A stretch of DNA of 64,000 nt from Lysobacter concretionis Ko07 = DSM 16239 (GCF_000768345.1 NZ_AVPS01000001.1:496001-560000); one strand, 5' to 3'. Numbered from the stretch's first letter, positions 23,274 through 37,317 are shown. Numbers and translations: made by a program. The notes: a model not told the origin generated them from the sequence alone.

Positions 23274-24116
23274 TCAATTGTCGAGCGCGGACTTCTCGCG
23301 GGCAAACGGGTTCAGCTTGCGCCAGTCGCTCGGGAACCGGGGCCAGTTGCCGCTGAGGTACGGGTGGTTCGGGTCGTTCTTTTCCAGCACGCGGCGGGCA
23401 TCGGCCGCCAGGGTGTCGTTGCCCAGGCCGACGTAGGCGGCGGCGAGGGTGGCCACGGCATCGTTCTGGTAGACGCTCTGCGGGTAGGTTTCCAGCAGGT
23501 AGGTCGCCCGTTCGGCGGCGGCGACATACGCGGTGCGGCGCAGGTTGTACAAGGCGACTTCCAGCTCGTGGCGGGCGAACGTGTCGCGCAGCTCGGCCAT
23601 GCGCAGGCGCGCGTCGGCGGCGTAGCGGCTGTTGGGGTAGCGGTCGGCGACGATCGAGAAGTCGTTGTAGGCCTGGGTCGGGGTGGCCAGGTCGCGACGG
23701 CTGGAATCCAGCTTCCATACCTTCTGCAGGAACACCGTGTCGCGGCTGGAGTTCACCAGCCCGCGCAGGTAGTACAGGTAGGCGATGTTGCGATGGGTCG
23801 GGTAGGTGCGGATGAAGCGGTCGATGGTGCTGATCGCCTCCTCGTGGGTGCCGGCCTTGTACTGCGCGTAGGCGGTCTCGATGAACGCCTGCTCGGTGTA
23901 GGGGCCGTACGGGTACTGGGCGACCAGGTTCTTGAAGGTGGTCGCACCGGCGGACCAGTTGCCGCGCTTCATCGAGGCGTGGCCCTTCTCGTACAGCTGC
24001 TCCACCGGCGCGGTCTCCGGGGCTTCCTTTTTCTTGAACATGGCGCAGCCGGAGCCGACGAACAGCACAATCAGCATCAGCGACAACAAGCGCAGCGGGG
24101 CGGAACGATCGGTCAT
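23274..24116 (-). CDS. bamD: Outer membrane protein assembly factor BamD (lipoprotein)
   Basis: A 280-residue lipoprotein with a hydrophobic leader ([17 protein letters not shown]) and the TPR-type repeats of BamD/Com[81 protein letters not shown], and [20 protein letters not shown]. It anchors the BAM complex that inserts beta-barrels into the outer membrane. The ATG at 24116 directly precedes the charged n-region. Divergent from rluD with an 80-bp shared promoter region, an arrangement common in gammaproteobacteria. Confidence 0.95.
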   Translation of the reverse strand: MTDRSAPLRLLSLMLIVLFVGSGCAMFKKKEAPETAPVEQLYEKGHASMKRGNWSAGATTFKNLVAQYPYGPYTEQAFIETAYAQYKAGTHEEAISTIDRFIRTYPTHRNIAYLYYLRGLVNSSRDTVFLQKVWKLDSSRRDLATPTQAYNDFSIVADRYPNSRYAADARLRMAELRDTFARHELEVALYNLRRTAYVAAAERATYLLETYPQSVYQNDAVATLAAAYVGLGNDTLAADARRVLEKNDPNHPYLSGNWPRFPSDWRKLNPFAREKSALDN

Positions 24117-24196
24117 GGTCGGGATCACGGGCGCCGGAGGCACGAAGCGCCGATAATAGCAGTCCCGCGCCGTGTGCCCTTAACCGTGTCCTTTCA

Positions 24197-25171
24197 ATGA
24201 ATCAGCCCGCCATCACCCTCCAGGCCGTCGTGCCCGACGCTGCCGCCGGACGTCGTTTCGACGCGGTGCTGGCCGAGTTGTTTCCGTCGTATTCGCGCTC
24301 GCGCCTGGCAAGCTGGATCAAGTCCGGCGAGGTGCTGCTGGACGGCAACGTGGTGCGTCCGCGCGATCCGGTGCGCGGTGGCGAGACGGTCGCCCTGCAC
24401 GCGACCCCCGACGTGCAGACGCACTCGGAGCCGGAGGACATCCCGCTGGACGTGCTGTTCGAGGACGAGCACGTGATCGTGATCGACAAGCCGGCCGGAC
24501 TGGTGGTGCATCCGGGCGCGGGCAATCCGGACGGCACGCTGGTCAACGCCCTGCTGCACCGGCACCCGGACCTGAACGCCCTGCCGCGCGCCGGCATCGT
24601 CCACCGGCTCGACAAGGACACCTCCGGGGTCATGGTGGTCGCGCGCAGTCTGGTCGCCCACACCGCGCTGGTGGACCAGCTGTCCTCGCGCGAGGTGCAC
24701 CGGCAGTACCTGGCCGTGGTGTCGGGCGCGCTGGTGTCAGGCGGCACCGCGATCGCGCCGATCGACCGCCACCCGCGCGACCGCGTCCGGATGGCGGTGC
24801 GCGAGGACGGCCGCGATGCGATCACCCATTACCGGCTGCGCGAGCGCTTCCGCGCCCACACCCTGCTGGAGTGCCGGCTGGAGACCGGCCGCACCCACCA
24901 GATCCGGGTCCACATGGCGCACCTGAAGCATCCGATCATCGGCGACTCGCTGTATGGCGGCTCGCTGAAACTGCCGCGCGGGGCCAACGACGCGCTGGTC
25001 GCGGCGTTGAAGGGATTCAAGCGCCAGGCGCTGCATGCGGAGACGCTGGAGTTCGTGCACCCGGTCAGCGGCGAGCCGGTGCGCTGCAGTGCGCCGATGC
25101 CGGCCGACATGCAGGCGCTGGTGAAGGCGCTGCAGGACGACACCCGCAAAGCGGCCGGGCGGGAGCGCTGA
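24197..25171 (+). CDS. rluD: 23S rRNA pseudouridine synthase RluD
   Basis: A 324-residue enzyme. It has an N-terminal S4 RNA-binding domain ([32 protein letters not shown]) and a RluA-type catalytic domain with [16 protein letters not shown] (catalytic Asp near residue 139) and [20 protein letters not shown]. It modifies U1911/1915/1917 in helix 69 of 23S rRNA in E. coli. pgeF starts 3 bp after its stop, the conserved rluD-yfiH-clpB order. Confidence 0.95.
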   Translation: MNQPAITLQAVVPDAAAGRRFDAVLAELFPSYSRSRLASWIKSGEVLLDGNVVRPRDPVRGGETVALHATPDVQTHSEPEDIPLDVLFEDEHVIVIDKPAGLVVHPGAGNPDGTLVNALLHRHPDLNALPRAGIVHRLDKDTSGVMVVARSLVAHTALVDQLSSREVHRQYLAVVSGALVSGGTAIAPIDRHPRDRVRMAVREDGRDAITHYRLRERFRAHTLLECRLETGRTHQIRVHMAHLKHPIIGDSLYGGSLKLPRGANDALVAALKGFKRQALHAETLEFVHPVSGEPVRCSAPMPADMQALVKALQDDTRKAAGRER

Positions 25172-25174
25172 GCG

Positions 25175-25963
25175 ATGAGCCGTGCCCTGCTGCCAGCCGA
25201 CTGGCCCGCGCCGCGCGGCATCCATGCGTTCACGACCTTGCGTCACGGCGCCGGGATCTCGCCCGCACCGTTCGACACCTTCAACATGGGCAACCGCTAT
25301 GCCGCCGATGGCGACGACCCGGCGCGGGTGGAGCACAACCGCGCCGAGCTGGTCGCGCTGGCCGGCCTGCCCGCCGCCCCGCACTGGTTGCGGCAGGTGC
25401 ACGGGGCGGGTGTCTTCCGCGTCGACGCGGCGGGAGACGCGGCGGGCGGGGGCCATGCGTCCGAGGCCGAAGCCGATGCCGCGGTCACGTCCACGCCCGG
25501 CGCCGTGCTCGCAATCCTGACCGCCGACTGCCTGCCGGTGCTGTTCTGCGCCGACGACGGCCGTGAGGTCGCCGCCGCCCACGCGGGCTGGCGCGGGCTG
25601 GCCGGTGGCGTGCTGGAAGCCACCGTCGGCGCGATGCGGACGCCGCCTTCGCAGGTGATGGCGTGGCTGGGCCCGGCCGCCGGACCGGAGCACTACGAGA
25701 TCGGCACCGAGGTGTACGAGGCCTTCGTATCGCAGGACGCCGCCGCGGCCCGTGCTTTCACCGCCACCCGGCCGGGCCATTGGCGGGTCGATCTGTACGC
25801 GCTGGCGCGGCAGCGACTGGCGGCGGCCGGCATCGCGCCCGACCGCATCCATGGCGGCGGCCTGTGCACGATCGCCGACCCGCAGCGGTTCTACTCGCAC
25901 CGTCGCGACCAACGCGCCGGGCGCATGGCGTCGCTGGTCTGGATGCAGGCTTCCGTGCGCTGA
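25175..25963 (+). CDS. pgeF: Multicopper-oxidase-like/purine nucleoside phosphorylase (YfiH/PgeF family)
   Basis: A 262-residue protein with the family metal-binding motifs: WLRQVHGAGVF (His), ILTADCLPVLFC (Cys) and AAAHAGWRGLAGG (His), plus SHRRDQRAGRMASL at the C-terminus. YfiH proteins were named polyphenol oxidases, and later work assigns purine nucleoside phosphorylase/deaminase activity to the LACC1 relatives and a peptidoglycan-editing role in E. coli. Coupled to rluD with a 3-bp gap. Confidence 0.93.
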   Translation: MSRALLPADWPAPRGIHAFTTLRHGAGISPAPFDTFNMGNRYAADGDDPARVEHNRAELVALAGLPAAPHWLRQVHGAGVFRVDAAGDAAGGGHASEAEADAAVTSTPGAVLAILTADCLPVLFCADDGREVAAAHAGWRGLAGGVLEATVGAMRTPPSQVMAWLGPAAGPEHYEIGTEVYEAFVSQDAAAARAFTATRPGHWRVDLYALARQRLAAAGIAPDRIHGGGLCTIADPQRFYSHRRDQRAGRMASLVWMQASVR

Positions 25964-26059
25964 TTTTGCAGTGTCTTCCGTACACGCCGTCCATACACGC
26001 CGTCCTGCCCCTTCGCATGACAGCCTCGACGGCACCCGGATGCGGGCGACCCGGTCTGG

Positions 26060-26087
26060 CTTGAACCCGCGCCGAAGGACCGCATCT
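26060..26087 (+). promoter_or_regulatory. Sigma-32-type heat-shock promoter for clpB
   Basis: CTTGAA at 26060-26065 is followed after 14 bp by CCGCATCT (26080-26087), close to the sigma-32 consensus CTTGAA-N13-15-CCCCATnT. It lies 47 bp before the clpB start and fits the heat-shock regulation known for clpB. The match is read directly; use by RpoH is inferred. Confidence 0.65.
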
Positions 26088-26133
26088 GGGGTGTATCGCG
26101 GCCCCGGGGGCCGCCCTCACGAGGAATCCCGTC

Positions 26134-28719
<2,586 letters not shown>

Positions 28720-28725
28720 GCGCAG

Positions 28726-28950
28726 GCGGCTTGCGCGGCAGTGCCGCGCGCTTGGGCGAACGCCCGGTGCAGCGCGCCGGGCCGGGTTGGACTGGATCAA
28801 GCGGCTTGCGCGGCACTGCCGCGCGCTTGGGCGAACGCCCGGCGTGCTGCGTCGGGCCGGGCCGGACTGAATCAGGCGGCTTGCGCGGCTTTGCCGCGCG
28901 GCTGGGCGAACGCCCGGTGCGCGGTGTCGGCTGGGCCGGAGTTAAAAGCG
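28726..28950. repeat. Three tandem 75-bp hairpin units after clpB
   Basis: Direct copies begin at 28726, 28801 and 28876, exactly 75 bp apart. Each unit has a 7-bp stem GCGCGGC/GCCGCGC with a 3-nt loop that differs between units (AGT, ACT, TTT) and a second stem GGGCG-AA-CGCCC. The stems are kept while the loops vary. The array starts 7 bp after the clpB stop. A frame through it would encode GLRGxAARLGERP-type 25-residue repeats, but the stem pattern favours a DNA or RNA element. Confidence 0.85.
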
Positions 28951-29041
28951 GGCCCTGTCGAACCGTGAAGCATCGGGCAGTTGAATGGCGACACAGCAAA
29001 ACAGCAGCTTCGATGATTTGCACGCTGCGGGTGCCGGGCCG

Positions 29042-29130
29042 CGGGGGCGATTGCTCACCCCTCGGTCAGGGCGTCCTGCCCTGACTCGGGGCCGCAAACC
29101 ATCCATGGTTTGATTTACGCAATACCCCCG
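29042..29130 (-). repeat. Two-hairpin element, copy 1
   Basis: An outer inverted repeat (CGGGGG...CCCCCG with flanking ATTGC/GCAAT) encloses two stems. One is GTCAGGGC/GCCCTGAC with a GTCCT loop (29065-29085); the other is CAAACCAT/ATGGTTTG (29095-29112). In reverse orientation the order and sequence match copy 3 at 37996-38082. Confidence 0.8.
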
Positions 29131-29405
29131 CACCCCGACACCCGCGGACAGTTGAGCTGGCTTCGGCGAGCAGGACTTCGGAGATTTTTCCGGCGTGTGC
29201 CGAGTTGGGAGATTCGATCAGGCACCCCTTCTCCCGCGGTGGCGCCCGAAGGGTATGCGGAGCTGAGAAGGTGCCGAAGGGCGGACGCCCCGAAGGAAGC
29301 ACCCTTGGGGTGTGAGGGTGGTTGCAACGGTAAATGTGATTGGTGGGCTTCGCTTCTTGCGTTCTTCTTCTACAGAACGTTGTCAATTACTTGCCGATGC
29401 GGCGT
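29131..29405. other. Non-coding spacer with an imperfect inverted repeat
   Basis: The spacer between two repeat copies has no plausible gene. It includes an imperfect inverted pair GGCACCCCTTCTC (29221-29233) and GAGAAGGTGCC (29265-29275) around CGAAGGG runs. The reading frames across it have no recognisable domain or ribosome site. Confidence 0.5.
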
Positions 29406-29499
29406 CCTGCCGGGGTGTTGCGTAGAGCGGACATGGATGTCCGCGGCGGCGAGTCGGGCATGGATGCCCGATCGAGCCGAGGAGCAATCCCCCGGCAGG
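29406..29499 (+). repeat. Two-hairpin element, copy 2
   Basis: Outer stem CCTGCCGGGG/CCCCGGCAGG (29406-29415 and 29490-29499) encloses GCGGACAT-GG-ATGTCCGC (29427-29444) and TCGGGCAT-GG-ATGCCCGA (29454-29471). The joining sequences TGTTGCGTAGA, GGCGGCGAG and TCGAGCCGAGGAGCAAT match copy 4 at 56768-56860. Confidence 0.85.
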
Positions 29500-29554
29500 G
29501 CGTCGCTGCTGCCGAAGCCCTTGGCCCCCAACTGCGCACTTTCGAGAACGCATG

Positions 29555-29589
29555 AAAAAGCCTCCCCACCAATAAGGCGGGGAGGCTTT
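29555..29589 (-). terminator. Intrinsic terminator of the TonB-dependent receptor gene
   Basis: On the minus strand an 11-bp stem AAAGCCTCCCC/GGGGAGGCTTT is followed by a run of five T. It lies 27 bp past the receptor stop. Confidence 0.85.
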
Positions 29590-29615
29590 GTGTCACACAG
29601 GCACCGCGGCGGCGC

Positions 29616-32003
29616 TTACCAGCGGTAGCCGATCTTCGCGTACATGTACGCACCGTTGAAACCGAACGGCGAGGCCGAGTTGTACGGGAACTGGCCGTTG
29701 GTCGAGTTGCCGAAGATGTTCTCGTCCGGGTACTCGTTGAGCACGTTGTCGCCACCCAGGGTGAAGCTCCAGCGGTCGAGGTGGTAGGTCGCAGCCAGGT
29801 CGACCAGCCACTTGGCGCCGTAGGTCTGGTCGTTGGCCGAAGCGTTGGGCGTGGTCTGGAAGCTGCCGTAGCGGGTGGTGCCGGCAAGGAACGTCCAGTC
29901 CTGCACCTTCCAGGTACCGCTGAGGACGAACTTGTCGCGCGGGAAGCCCTTCTCGATCCGGCCCCGCTCGGCGCGGTCGAGGCGCTCCAGGTTCAGGCCG
30001 CCGGTCTCCAGCTCGGGCGGGTTCGCCGCGACCCGGGTGATCTCGGTCTTGGAATAGTTGTAGCCGCCGGTCAGGTTGAAGCTGCCGTTGGCCAGATCCC
30101 AGCGGTAGCTGCCGACGATGTCGATGCCGCGCGTGCGGGTGTCGATCGCGTTGGTGAAGTAGCGGCCGCCGGTGACGCCGAAGATGCCGCGCGCCTCCAG
30201 GAACCGGCGCACCGCATCACCGGTGAGGTTGGACGACAGCACGATGCGGTCATCCACGTCGACCTGGTAGGCGTCGGCGGTGATGTACAGGCGGTCGACC
30301 GGCTGCAGCACCAGGCCGAGGCTGTAGGAAGTCGCCTCCTCCGGCTGCAGCGGTTCCGCGCCGAGGGCGCGCGCGATCTCGCCGGCGGCCGGGAAGGTGC
30401 GGATCTCGAACGGGTCGGTGATGCCGGCAATGAAGGTGGTGCTGGTGGTCTGGAAGTTCTGCTGCGACAGCGACGGTGCGCGGAAGCCGGTGGAGATCGT
30501 GCCACGCAGGGCTACCGCATCGGTGAACTCGTAGCGGCCGGACAGCTTGCCCGAGGTCTGGTTGCCGAAATCGCTGTAGTCCTCGAATCGGATGGCGGCG
30601 CCGCCGGAGAAGCGCTCGGTGAAGCTGGCCTCCAGGTCGGCGTACAGCGCGTAGCTGTCACGCGAGTAATGGCCGGCATCGCTGGCGCGGAAACCCGGGA
30701 AGCCCTGCGCGCCCGACGCGATCGGGGGCGGCAACGGGCCCTGGCGCCAGGAGTCGGGCTCACCCGGCGACTGGTTCCACTTTTCCTCGCGGTATTCGCC
30801 ACCGAATGCGAGGTTGACCGGGTACGCCAGCCCCCAGTCGAACTGCCGGCTGAGATCGAAGTTGACGATGTTCTGGGTGACCTCCAGCGCGCCGTCGTAG
30901 AACGAGGTCGGCGAGCTCGGCCCGAGGCTCGCGTTGAGCGTGTTGCGGGTATGGAAGTCCAGGTGGTTGTAGCCGTAGTTGTAGCTCAGGTCCCACTTCC
31001 AGTCGCCGGCGTCGCCGCGCAGGCCGGCCACCAGCGAGCGGTCATCGGCGATGTTGTTGATGCGCGGCAGGAAGCCGTCCGGGTAGATCGACGGAATGTT
31101 CTGGTTGGGGTTGCGCGGCGCGCGGAAGAACGCGAACGAGGTGATGTCGCGCTCGCTCGCCATACCGAATGCGTACAGCTCCATCGTGTCCGACAGCGGC
31201 ACCACGGTATTCAGCGACAGCGCCCAGCTTTCGACCTCGGGATCGCCGTAGACGAAGGCCTTCTGGCCCAGCGCGGGCTGGGTCGGACTCGGCGTGCCGG
31301 CAAACGGGCGGGCGCGGTTGGTCGAATCCTGGTCGCCGACCTGCGCGGCGATATGCAGGAAGCCGCCGGTATCGCCGAGCGCGATGCCGGTATCGCCCGC
31401 GAGCTGCCACTGCTTGCCGTCGCCGGCGGAGTACTGGCCGTAGGTGGCATCGATGCTGCCGCCGCTGCCGGCACCTTTGAGCACGATGTTGACCACGCCG
31501 GCGATCGCGTCCGAACCGTACTGCGCGGAGGCGCCGTCACGCAGCACTTCGACGCGTTCGATCGCCGAAACCGGAATCGCATTGAGGTCGACCGGCGAGG
31601 AGCCGCGGCCCTGGCTGCCGTTGACGTTCAACAGCGCGGTGGTGTGGCGGCGCTTGCCGTTGACCAGCACCAGCACCTGGTCGGGAGCGAGGCCGCGCAG
31701 CTGCGCTGGACGGATCGCGCTGGTGCCGTCGGTCAGTGCGGGGCGTGGGAAGTTCAGCGAGGGCAGGGCACGCGACAGCGCGGTGGCCAGCTCGGTGGTG
31801 CCGGTCGACTGCAGGACCTCGGGCGTGATGATGTCGATCGGTGAGGTCGACTCGGCGACCGTGCGGTCGCTGACCCTGGTGCCGGTGACGATGACCTGGT
31901 CCAGCGTGGTGGCATCACTTTTTGGCGTCGGCGCGGTCTGTGCGAAGGCGACCGGTGCAGCGAGTGCGAGAGCTATGGCCAGGTGCAGGCGGCTTGGCGT
32001 CAT
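29616..32003 (-). CDS. TonB-dependent outer membrane receptor
   Basis: A 795-residue protein with a signal peptide (RLHLAIALALAAPVAFA-Q). A TonB-box-like segment (TTLDQVIVTGTRV) is followed by a plug domain (PIDIITPEVLQSTGTTELA, QLRGLAPDQVLVLVNGKRRH, VEVLRDGASAQYGSDAIAGV VNIVLK) and a 22-strand-type barrel ending in YMYAKIGYRW, with the terminal aromatic residue used for BAM recognition. The substrate cannot be told; there is no TonB, siderophore or carbohydrate gene adjacent. Its own terminator follows. Confidence 0.93.
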   Translation of the reverse strand: MTPSRLHLAIALALAAPVAFAQTAPTPKSDATTLDQVIVTGTRVSDRTVAESTSPIDIITPEVLQSTGTTELATALSRALPSLNFPRPALTDGTSAIRPAQLRGLAPDQVLVLVNGKRRHTTALLNVNGSQGRGSSPVDLNAIPVSAIERVEVLRDGASAQYGSDAIAGVVNIVLKGAGSGGSIDATYGQYSAGDGKQWQLAGDTGIALGDTGGFLHIAAQVGDQDSTNRARPFAGTPSPTQPALGQKAFVYGDPEVESWALSLNTVVPLSDTMELYAFGMASERDITSFAFFRAPRNPNQNIPSIYPDGFLPRINNIADDRSLVAGLRGDAGDWKWDLSYNYGYNHLDFHTRNTLNASLGPSSPTSFYDGALEVTQNIVNFDLSRQFDWGLAYPVNLAFGGEYREEKWNQSPGEPDSWRQGPLPPPIASGAQGFPGFRASDAGHYSRDSYALYADLEASFTERFSGGAAIRFEDYSDFGNQTSGKLSGRYEFTDAVALRGTISTGFRAPSLSQQNFQTTSTTFIAGITDPFEIRTFPAAGEIARALGAEPLQPEEATSYSLGLVLQPVDRLYITADAYQVDVDDRIVLSSNLTGDAVRRFLEARGIFGVTGGRYFTNAIDTRTRGIDIVGSYRWDLANGSFNLTGGYNYSKTEITRVAANPPELETGGLNLERLDRAERGRIEKGFPRDKFVLSGTWKVQDWTFLAGTTRYGSFQTTPNASANDQTYGAKWLVDLAATYHLDRWSFTLGGDNVLNEYPDENIFGNSTNGQFPYNSASPFGFNGAYMYAKIGYRW

Positions 32004-32221
32004 TGTGGTTCCCCGGAGTGGCCGCGTATACGGCGTGACATCCGATTAACGCAAAAATAGCGCGGTCGTCAAATAGACCTTGGTGGAATGGTCGGACGAC
32101 ATAGCTGGAATGAAGTGCGGCGATCGCATGCTGTCGCGTAGTCGACGACGAGCGTGTTTGCAGTCGGGCAGAGACGGTCGGCCGGCAATTTTTCAGGACG
32201 CTTCTCGCCTGCGACACGAGT

Positions 32222-32290
32222 GCGCCTGCCGGGTATCCCGGCCAGTCGCTCCACGAAATTCGCTTGGTGTCCGGGACACCCGGCAGGCGC
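32222..32290. repeat. 69-bp palindromic element, copy 1
   Basis: Arms beginning GCGCCTGCCGGG and ending CCCGGCAGGCGC form the outer stem. An inner stem CCCGG/CCGGG follows, with a conserved central AGTCGCTCCACGA...TTCGCTTGGTG. It matches 57047-57115 on the opposite strand over its whole length. It lies in the 340-bp spacer between the receptor start and the antiporter end; the rest of that spacer (32004-32221) has no visible gene. Confidence 0.8.
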
Positions 32291-32342
32291 TTCCGGATGC
32301 GGCAGTGGCTGGCAGGGAAAGCCGAAAGACAGCCCCCTGGCG

Positions 32343-34046
32343 TCAGCCGGGGCTGAGCCGTGGCAAATGGTGGTCGCCGCGGTAAGACGGCGTGGCGATC
32401 ACCATCTCGGCCAGGCTGTGGGCGAGTTCGCGCTCGGCCATCACCACCCCGTCGGCGCCGTGCTCCAGCAGGTGCTGGACCTCGGCATCGGTGTGCGCGC
32501 GGGCCAGCAGGGTCAGCGACGGGTTGATCGCGCGCAGCTTGGCCAGCGCCTCGCCGGCTTCCAGTGGCTGCGGGATCGCCAGGATCGCAATGGTGGCTTT
32601 TTCCGGGTGCGCCTCGACCAGTACCCGGTCGGCGGCGGCACTGCCGCGGATCGCGGGGATGCCCGCGGCGTGCGCGCGGTCGACGTGATGGCCGCTGTCG
32701 TCGATGACCACCACCGGCACGTCGTGGCTGCGCAGCAGGTTGACCAGTTCGGCGCCGACGCGGCCGTAGCCGATCACGATGGCGTGGTTGCTCACGTCCA
32801 GCGACGGCCCCGGCAGCGGACCCAGGTCGGCCTGCTCCTCGGCCAGCCGTGCGTGCCGCGCCTGCCACTTGTCGACCAGCACGAAGATCAGCGGGTTGAG
32901 CATGATCGTGATCAGCGCGCCGGCCAGGACCAGGTCCTGCGCCTCCTTGTTCATGATCTGCAGCGTCACGCCGAGGCCGGCGATGATGAACGCGAACTCG
33001 CCGATCTGCGCCAGGCTGGCGGAAATGGTGATGGCGGTGATGTTCGGGTAGCCGAACGCGCGCACGATTACATACGCGGCCGCGGACTTGCCGAACAGGA
33101 TGATCAGCACGGTCGCCAGCACGTGCAGGGGGTGCTCGACCAGGATCCGCGGGTCGAACAACATGCCGACCGAGACGAAGAACAGCACCGCGAACGCATC
33201 GCGCAACGGCAGCGAGTCGCTGGCGGCCTTGTGGCTGAGTTCGGACTCGTTGAGCAGCAGGCCGGCGAAGAACGCGCCCAGTGCGAACGACACCCCGAAC
33301 AGTTCGGCCGAGCCGTAGGCCACGCCCAGCGCGATCGACAGCACCGCCAGGGTGAACAGCTCGCGCGAGCCGCTGCCGGCGGTGCGCTCCAGCACCCACG
33401 GGATCACCCGCCGACCGACCACCAGCATCACCGCGACGAAGGCCGCCACCTGCACCATCGTCAGCGCGATGGCGACCACGATCGACCCGAATGTATGCAC
33501 CTCGCCGCCGGCGACCGGATGCATGATCGAGCCCAGCACCGGCATCAGCACCAGCGCGACCACGCAGGCCAGGTCCTCGACGATCAGCCAGCCGACCGCG
33601 ATCTTGCCGCGCTTGGTGTCGAGCAGCCGGCGATCCTCCATTGCCCGCAGCAGCACCACGGTGCTGGCGGTGGCCAGCGAAAACCCGAACACCAGGCCGT
33701 GCAGGGTCGACCAGCCCATCAGCGAGGCCAGCCCCCAGCCCAGCAGGGTGGCGACGGTGATCTGCACCATCGCGCCGGGAATCGCGATCCACTTGACCGC
33801 CATCAGATCCTTGATCGAGAAATGCAGGCCGACGCCGAACATCAGCAGCATCACGCCGATCTCGGCCAGTTGGCTGGCCAGGTCCTGGTCGCCGACGAAG
33901 CCGGGCGTGTACGGGCCGGCGACGATGCCCGCCACCAGGTAACCCACCAGCGGCGAGAGCCGCAACCGATTGGCCAGCGCGCCGAACAGGAAGGCCAGCA
34001 GCAGCCCCACGGCGATGATGCTGATCAGGTCGGTTTCGTGGGGCAT
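32343..34046 (-). CDS. ybaL: YbaL-like cation:proton antiporter with RCK domain
   Basis: A 567-residue membrane protein. About twelve helices make up the CPA2 Na/H-exchanger-type domain (PLVGYLVAGIVAGPYTPGF; AEIGVMLLMFGVGLHFSIKD; LFGVSFALGAFFAGLLLNES). They are followed by a cytosolic RCK/TrkA-N domain (HAIVIGYGRVGAELVNLLRS, residues about 410-530) that binds nucleotide and gates transport. This is the layout of KefB/KefC/YbaL; it lacks an extra TrkA-C domain. The probable role is K+ or Na+ efflux in exchange for protons. The ATG at 34046 gives PHETDLISIIAVG, the usual short N-terminus. Confidence 0.9.
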   Translation of the reverse strand: MPHETDLISIIAVGLLLAFLFGALANRLRLSPLVGYLVAGIVAGPYTPGFVGDQDLASQLAEIGVMLLMFGVGLHFSIKDLMAVKWIAIPGAMVQITVATLLGWGLASLMGWSTLHGLVFGFSLATASTVVLLRAMEDRRLLDTKRGKIAVGWLIVEDLACVVALVLMPVLGSIMHPVAGGEVHTFGSIVVAIALTMVQVAAFVAVMLVVGRRVIPWVLERTAGSGSRELFTLAVLSIALGVAYGSAELFGVSFALGAFFAGLLLNESELSHKAASDSLPLRDAFAVLFFVSVGMLFDPRILVEHPLHVLATVLIILFGKSAAAYVIVRAFGYPNITAITISASLAQIGEFAFIIAGLGVTLQIMNKEAQDLVLAGALITIMLNPLIFVLVDKWQARHARLAEEQADLGPLPGPSLDVSNHAIVIGYGRVGAELVNLLRSHDVPVVVIDDSGHHVDRAHAAGIPAIRGSAAADRVLVEAHPEKATIAILAIPQPLEAGEALAKLRAINPSLTLLARAHTDAEVQHLLEHGADGVVMAERELAHSLAEMVIATPSYRGDHHLPRLSPG

Positions 34047-34145
34047 CGGGGATCCGGTCGGCTTAGCCGCCCAATCATGTGGGTCGGCGCCGGCCGGTAC
34101 AAGCAAAAAAGCCGGTGCTTCCGGCCGCACCCGTACAATGACGGC

Positions 34146-36191
<2,046 letters not shown>

Positions 36192-36248
36192 GTCCAGAGG
36201 GGCGTGTCTGCCGTTCGCACTCCGTTGTCCTGCCTCGGCCAAAGCGAT

Positions 36249-36320
36249 TGCAGGAGCGGCTTCAGCCGCGACCTGTCCATCGCCAACATACGTAGGTTCG
36301 CGGCTGAAGCCGCTCCTGCA
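36249..36320. repeat. GTAG-related REP pair (GGCTTCAGCC subtype)
   Basis: Inverted arms TGCAGGAGCGGCTTCAGCCG and its complement at about 36249-36273 and 36295-36320, with a 21-bp spacer. Each arm contains GCGGC-TTCA-GCCGC. It lies just after yheS. Confidence 0.85.
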
Positions 36321-36360
36321 GCCGAGGGAAGTTCCCGCACGACACGTAGCCACGCCCCCC

Positions 36361-36522
36361 GGCAGGAGCGACGTCAGTCGCGAACGCGCAGGAAATCGTG
36401 CACCCGGCTGACCGATCCGCGTCCATCCATGCCGGAGGACAGATCGGTTTGTGGGTGGACTGGCCGCCCCGCCCGCGTCGACTGCCGTGTTCCTGCCGGG
36501 TCGCGACTGACGTCGCTCCTAC
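36361..36522. repeat. GTAG REP pair (GACGTCAGTC subtype) with a long spacer
   Basis: A left unit GGCAGGAGCGACGTCAGTCG at 36361 and an inverted right unit at 36499-36522 flank about 110 bp. The flanked DNA encodes nothing recognisable. Together with 36249-36320 this gives four REP units in less than 300 bp. Confidence 0.8.
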
Positions 36523-36603
36523 CACTGGGTGGTTGCCTCGGGGTCGTGCCGCGCGCCGCTGGCTCGTACCACGCGTTCGTGCGCCGCGCGGCGGCGATCG
36601 CCA

Positions 36604-37317
36604 TCAATCACGCAGAAAATACTCCACCGTGGTCACCACGCGCACGCGCTTGATCTGCGGGCTGCTCTGGTCGCGGTTGCTGATGCTGACCACACCCTGG
36701 TTGGCGCTGCGGATGCCGCCCAGGCGGGAGTCGGAATCCTTGGCGAACTGGACCGCGGAGTCGCGTGCGGCGGCCGTGGCTTCGGCGATCAGGCCGGGCT
36801 TGATGTCATTCAGCGTGGTGTAGTCGAACTCGGGCGAGCTGCCTTCCCCGATCATCACCCCGCGGCTGACCAGCTCGCCGGTGCGACGCAGAGCCTCCAG
36901 CGCCGCCGGCACGTTGCCCGTGCGCAGGCTCACGGTGGTCGAGTAGCGGTAGCGCTCGGGCGGCCGGTTGTCGCCATACGCCCAGGCCCAGCGGTCTTCC
37001 AGTCCGGGCGGGGCGACCACGATGTCCCCGGGCTGGAAGCCGGCCTCGGTGAAGAACTCGCGGATGATCGCGGTATTGGCATCGAGCCGGCGCTGCACAT
37101 CGGCCAGGTCGTTGCCGCCGACGCTGTGCGGCAAGGGCCAGACCACCAGGTCGGCATCGACGATCTTCTCCGCCGAGCCCTTGACGGTGACGTAGCGGTC
37201 GGCGGTCTTGAGCCGGGCCATGCCCTGGGCGGCGAACCAGCCGGCACCGGCAACGCCGATCGCGAGCAGCGCGGCGGCGACAATCAGGATGACGGGTCGG
37301 ACGGTATGCAGGGGCAT
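36604..37317 (-). CDS. SIMPL domain (DUF541) membrane-anchored protein
   Basis: A 237-residue protein with an N-terminal membrane helix (PVILIVAAALLAIGVAGAGWF) and a SIMPL domain (YVTVKGSAEKIVDADLVVWP, GDIVVAPPGLEDR, KPGLIAEATAAARDSAVQFA KDSDSRLGGI and a final RVVTTVEYFL). The family includes E. coli YggE, tied to oxidative-stress tolerance; the molecular function is unclear. The ATG at 37317 gives the short n-region before the helix; an in-frame start at 37374 is weaker. It lies in a repeat-rich region on the opposite strand to its neighbours. Confidence 0.87.
   Translation of the reverse strand: MPLHTVRPVILIVAAALLAIGVAGAGWFAAQGMARLKTADRYVTVKGSAEKIVDADLVVWPLPHSVGGNDLADVQRRLDANTAIIREFFTEAGFQPGDIVVAPPGLEDRWAWAYGDNRPPERYRYSTTVSLRTGNVPAALEALRRTGELVSRGVMIGEGSSPEFDYTTLNDIKPGLIAEATAAARDSAVQFAKDSDSRLGGIRSANQGVVSISNRDQSSPQIKRVRVVTTVEYFLRD

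Noticed and set aside
28726-28950. CRISPR array
   Set aside because: Units are contiguous 75-bp direct repeats without unique spacers, only three copies, and no cas genes are in the window.
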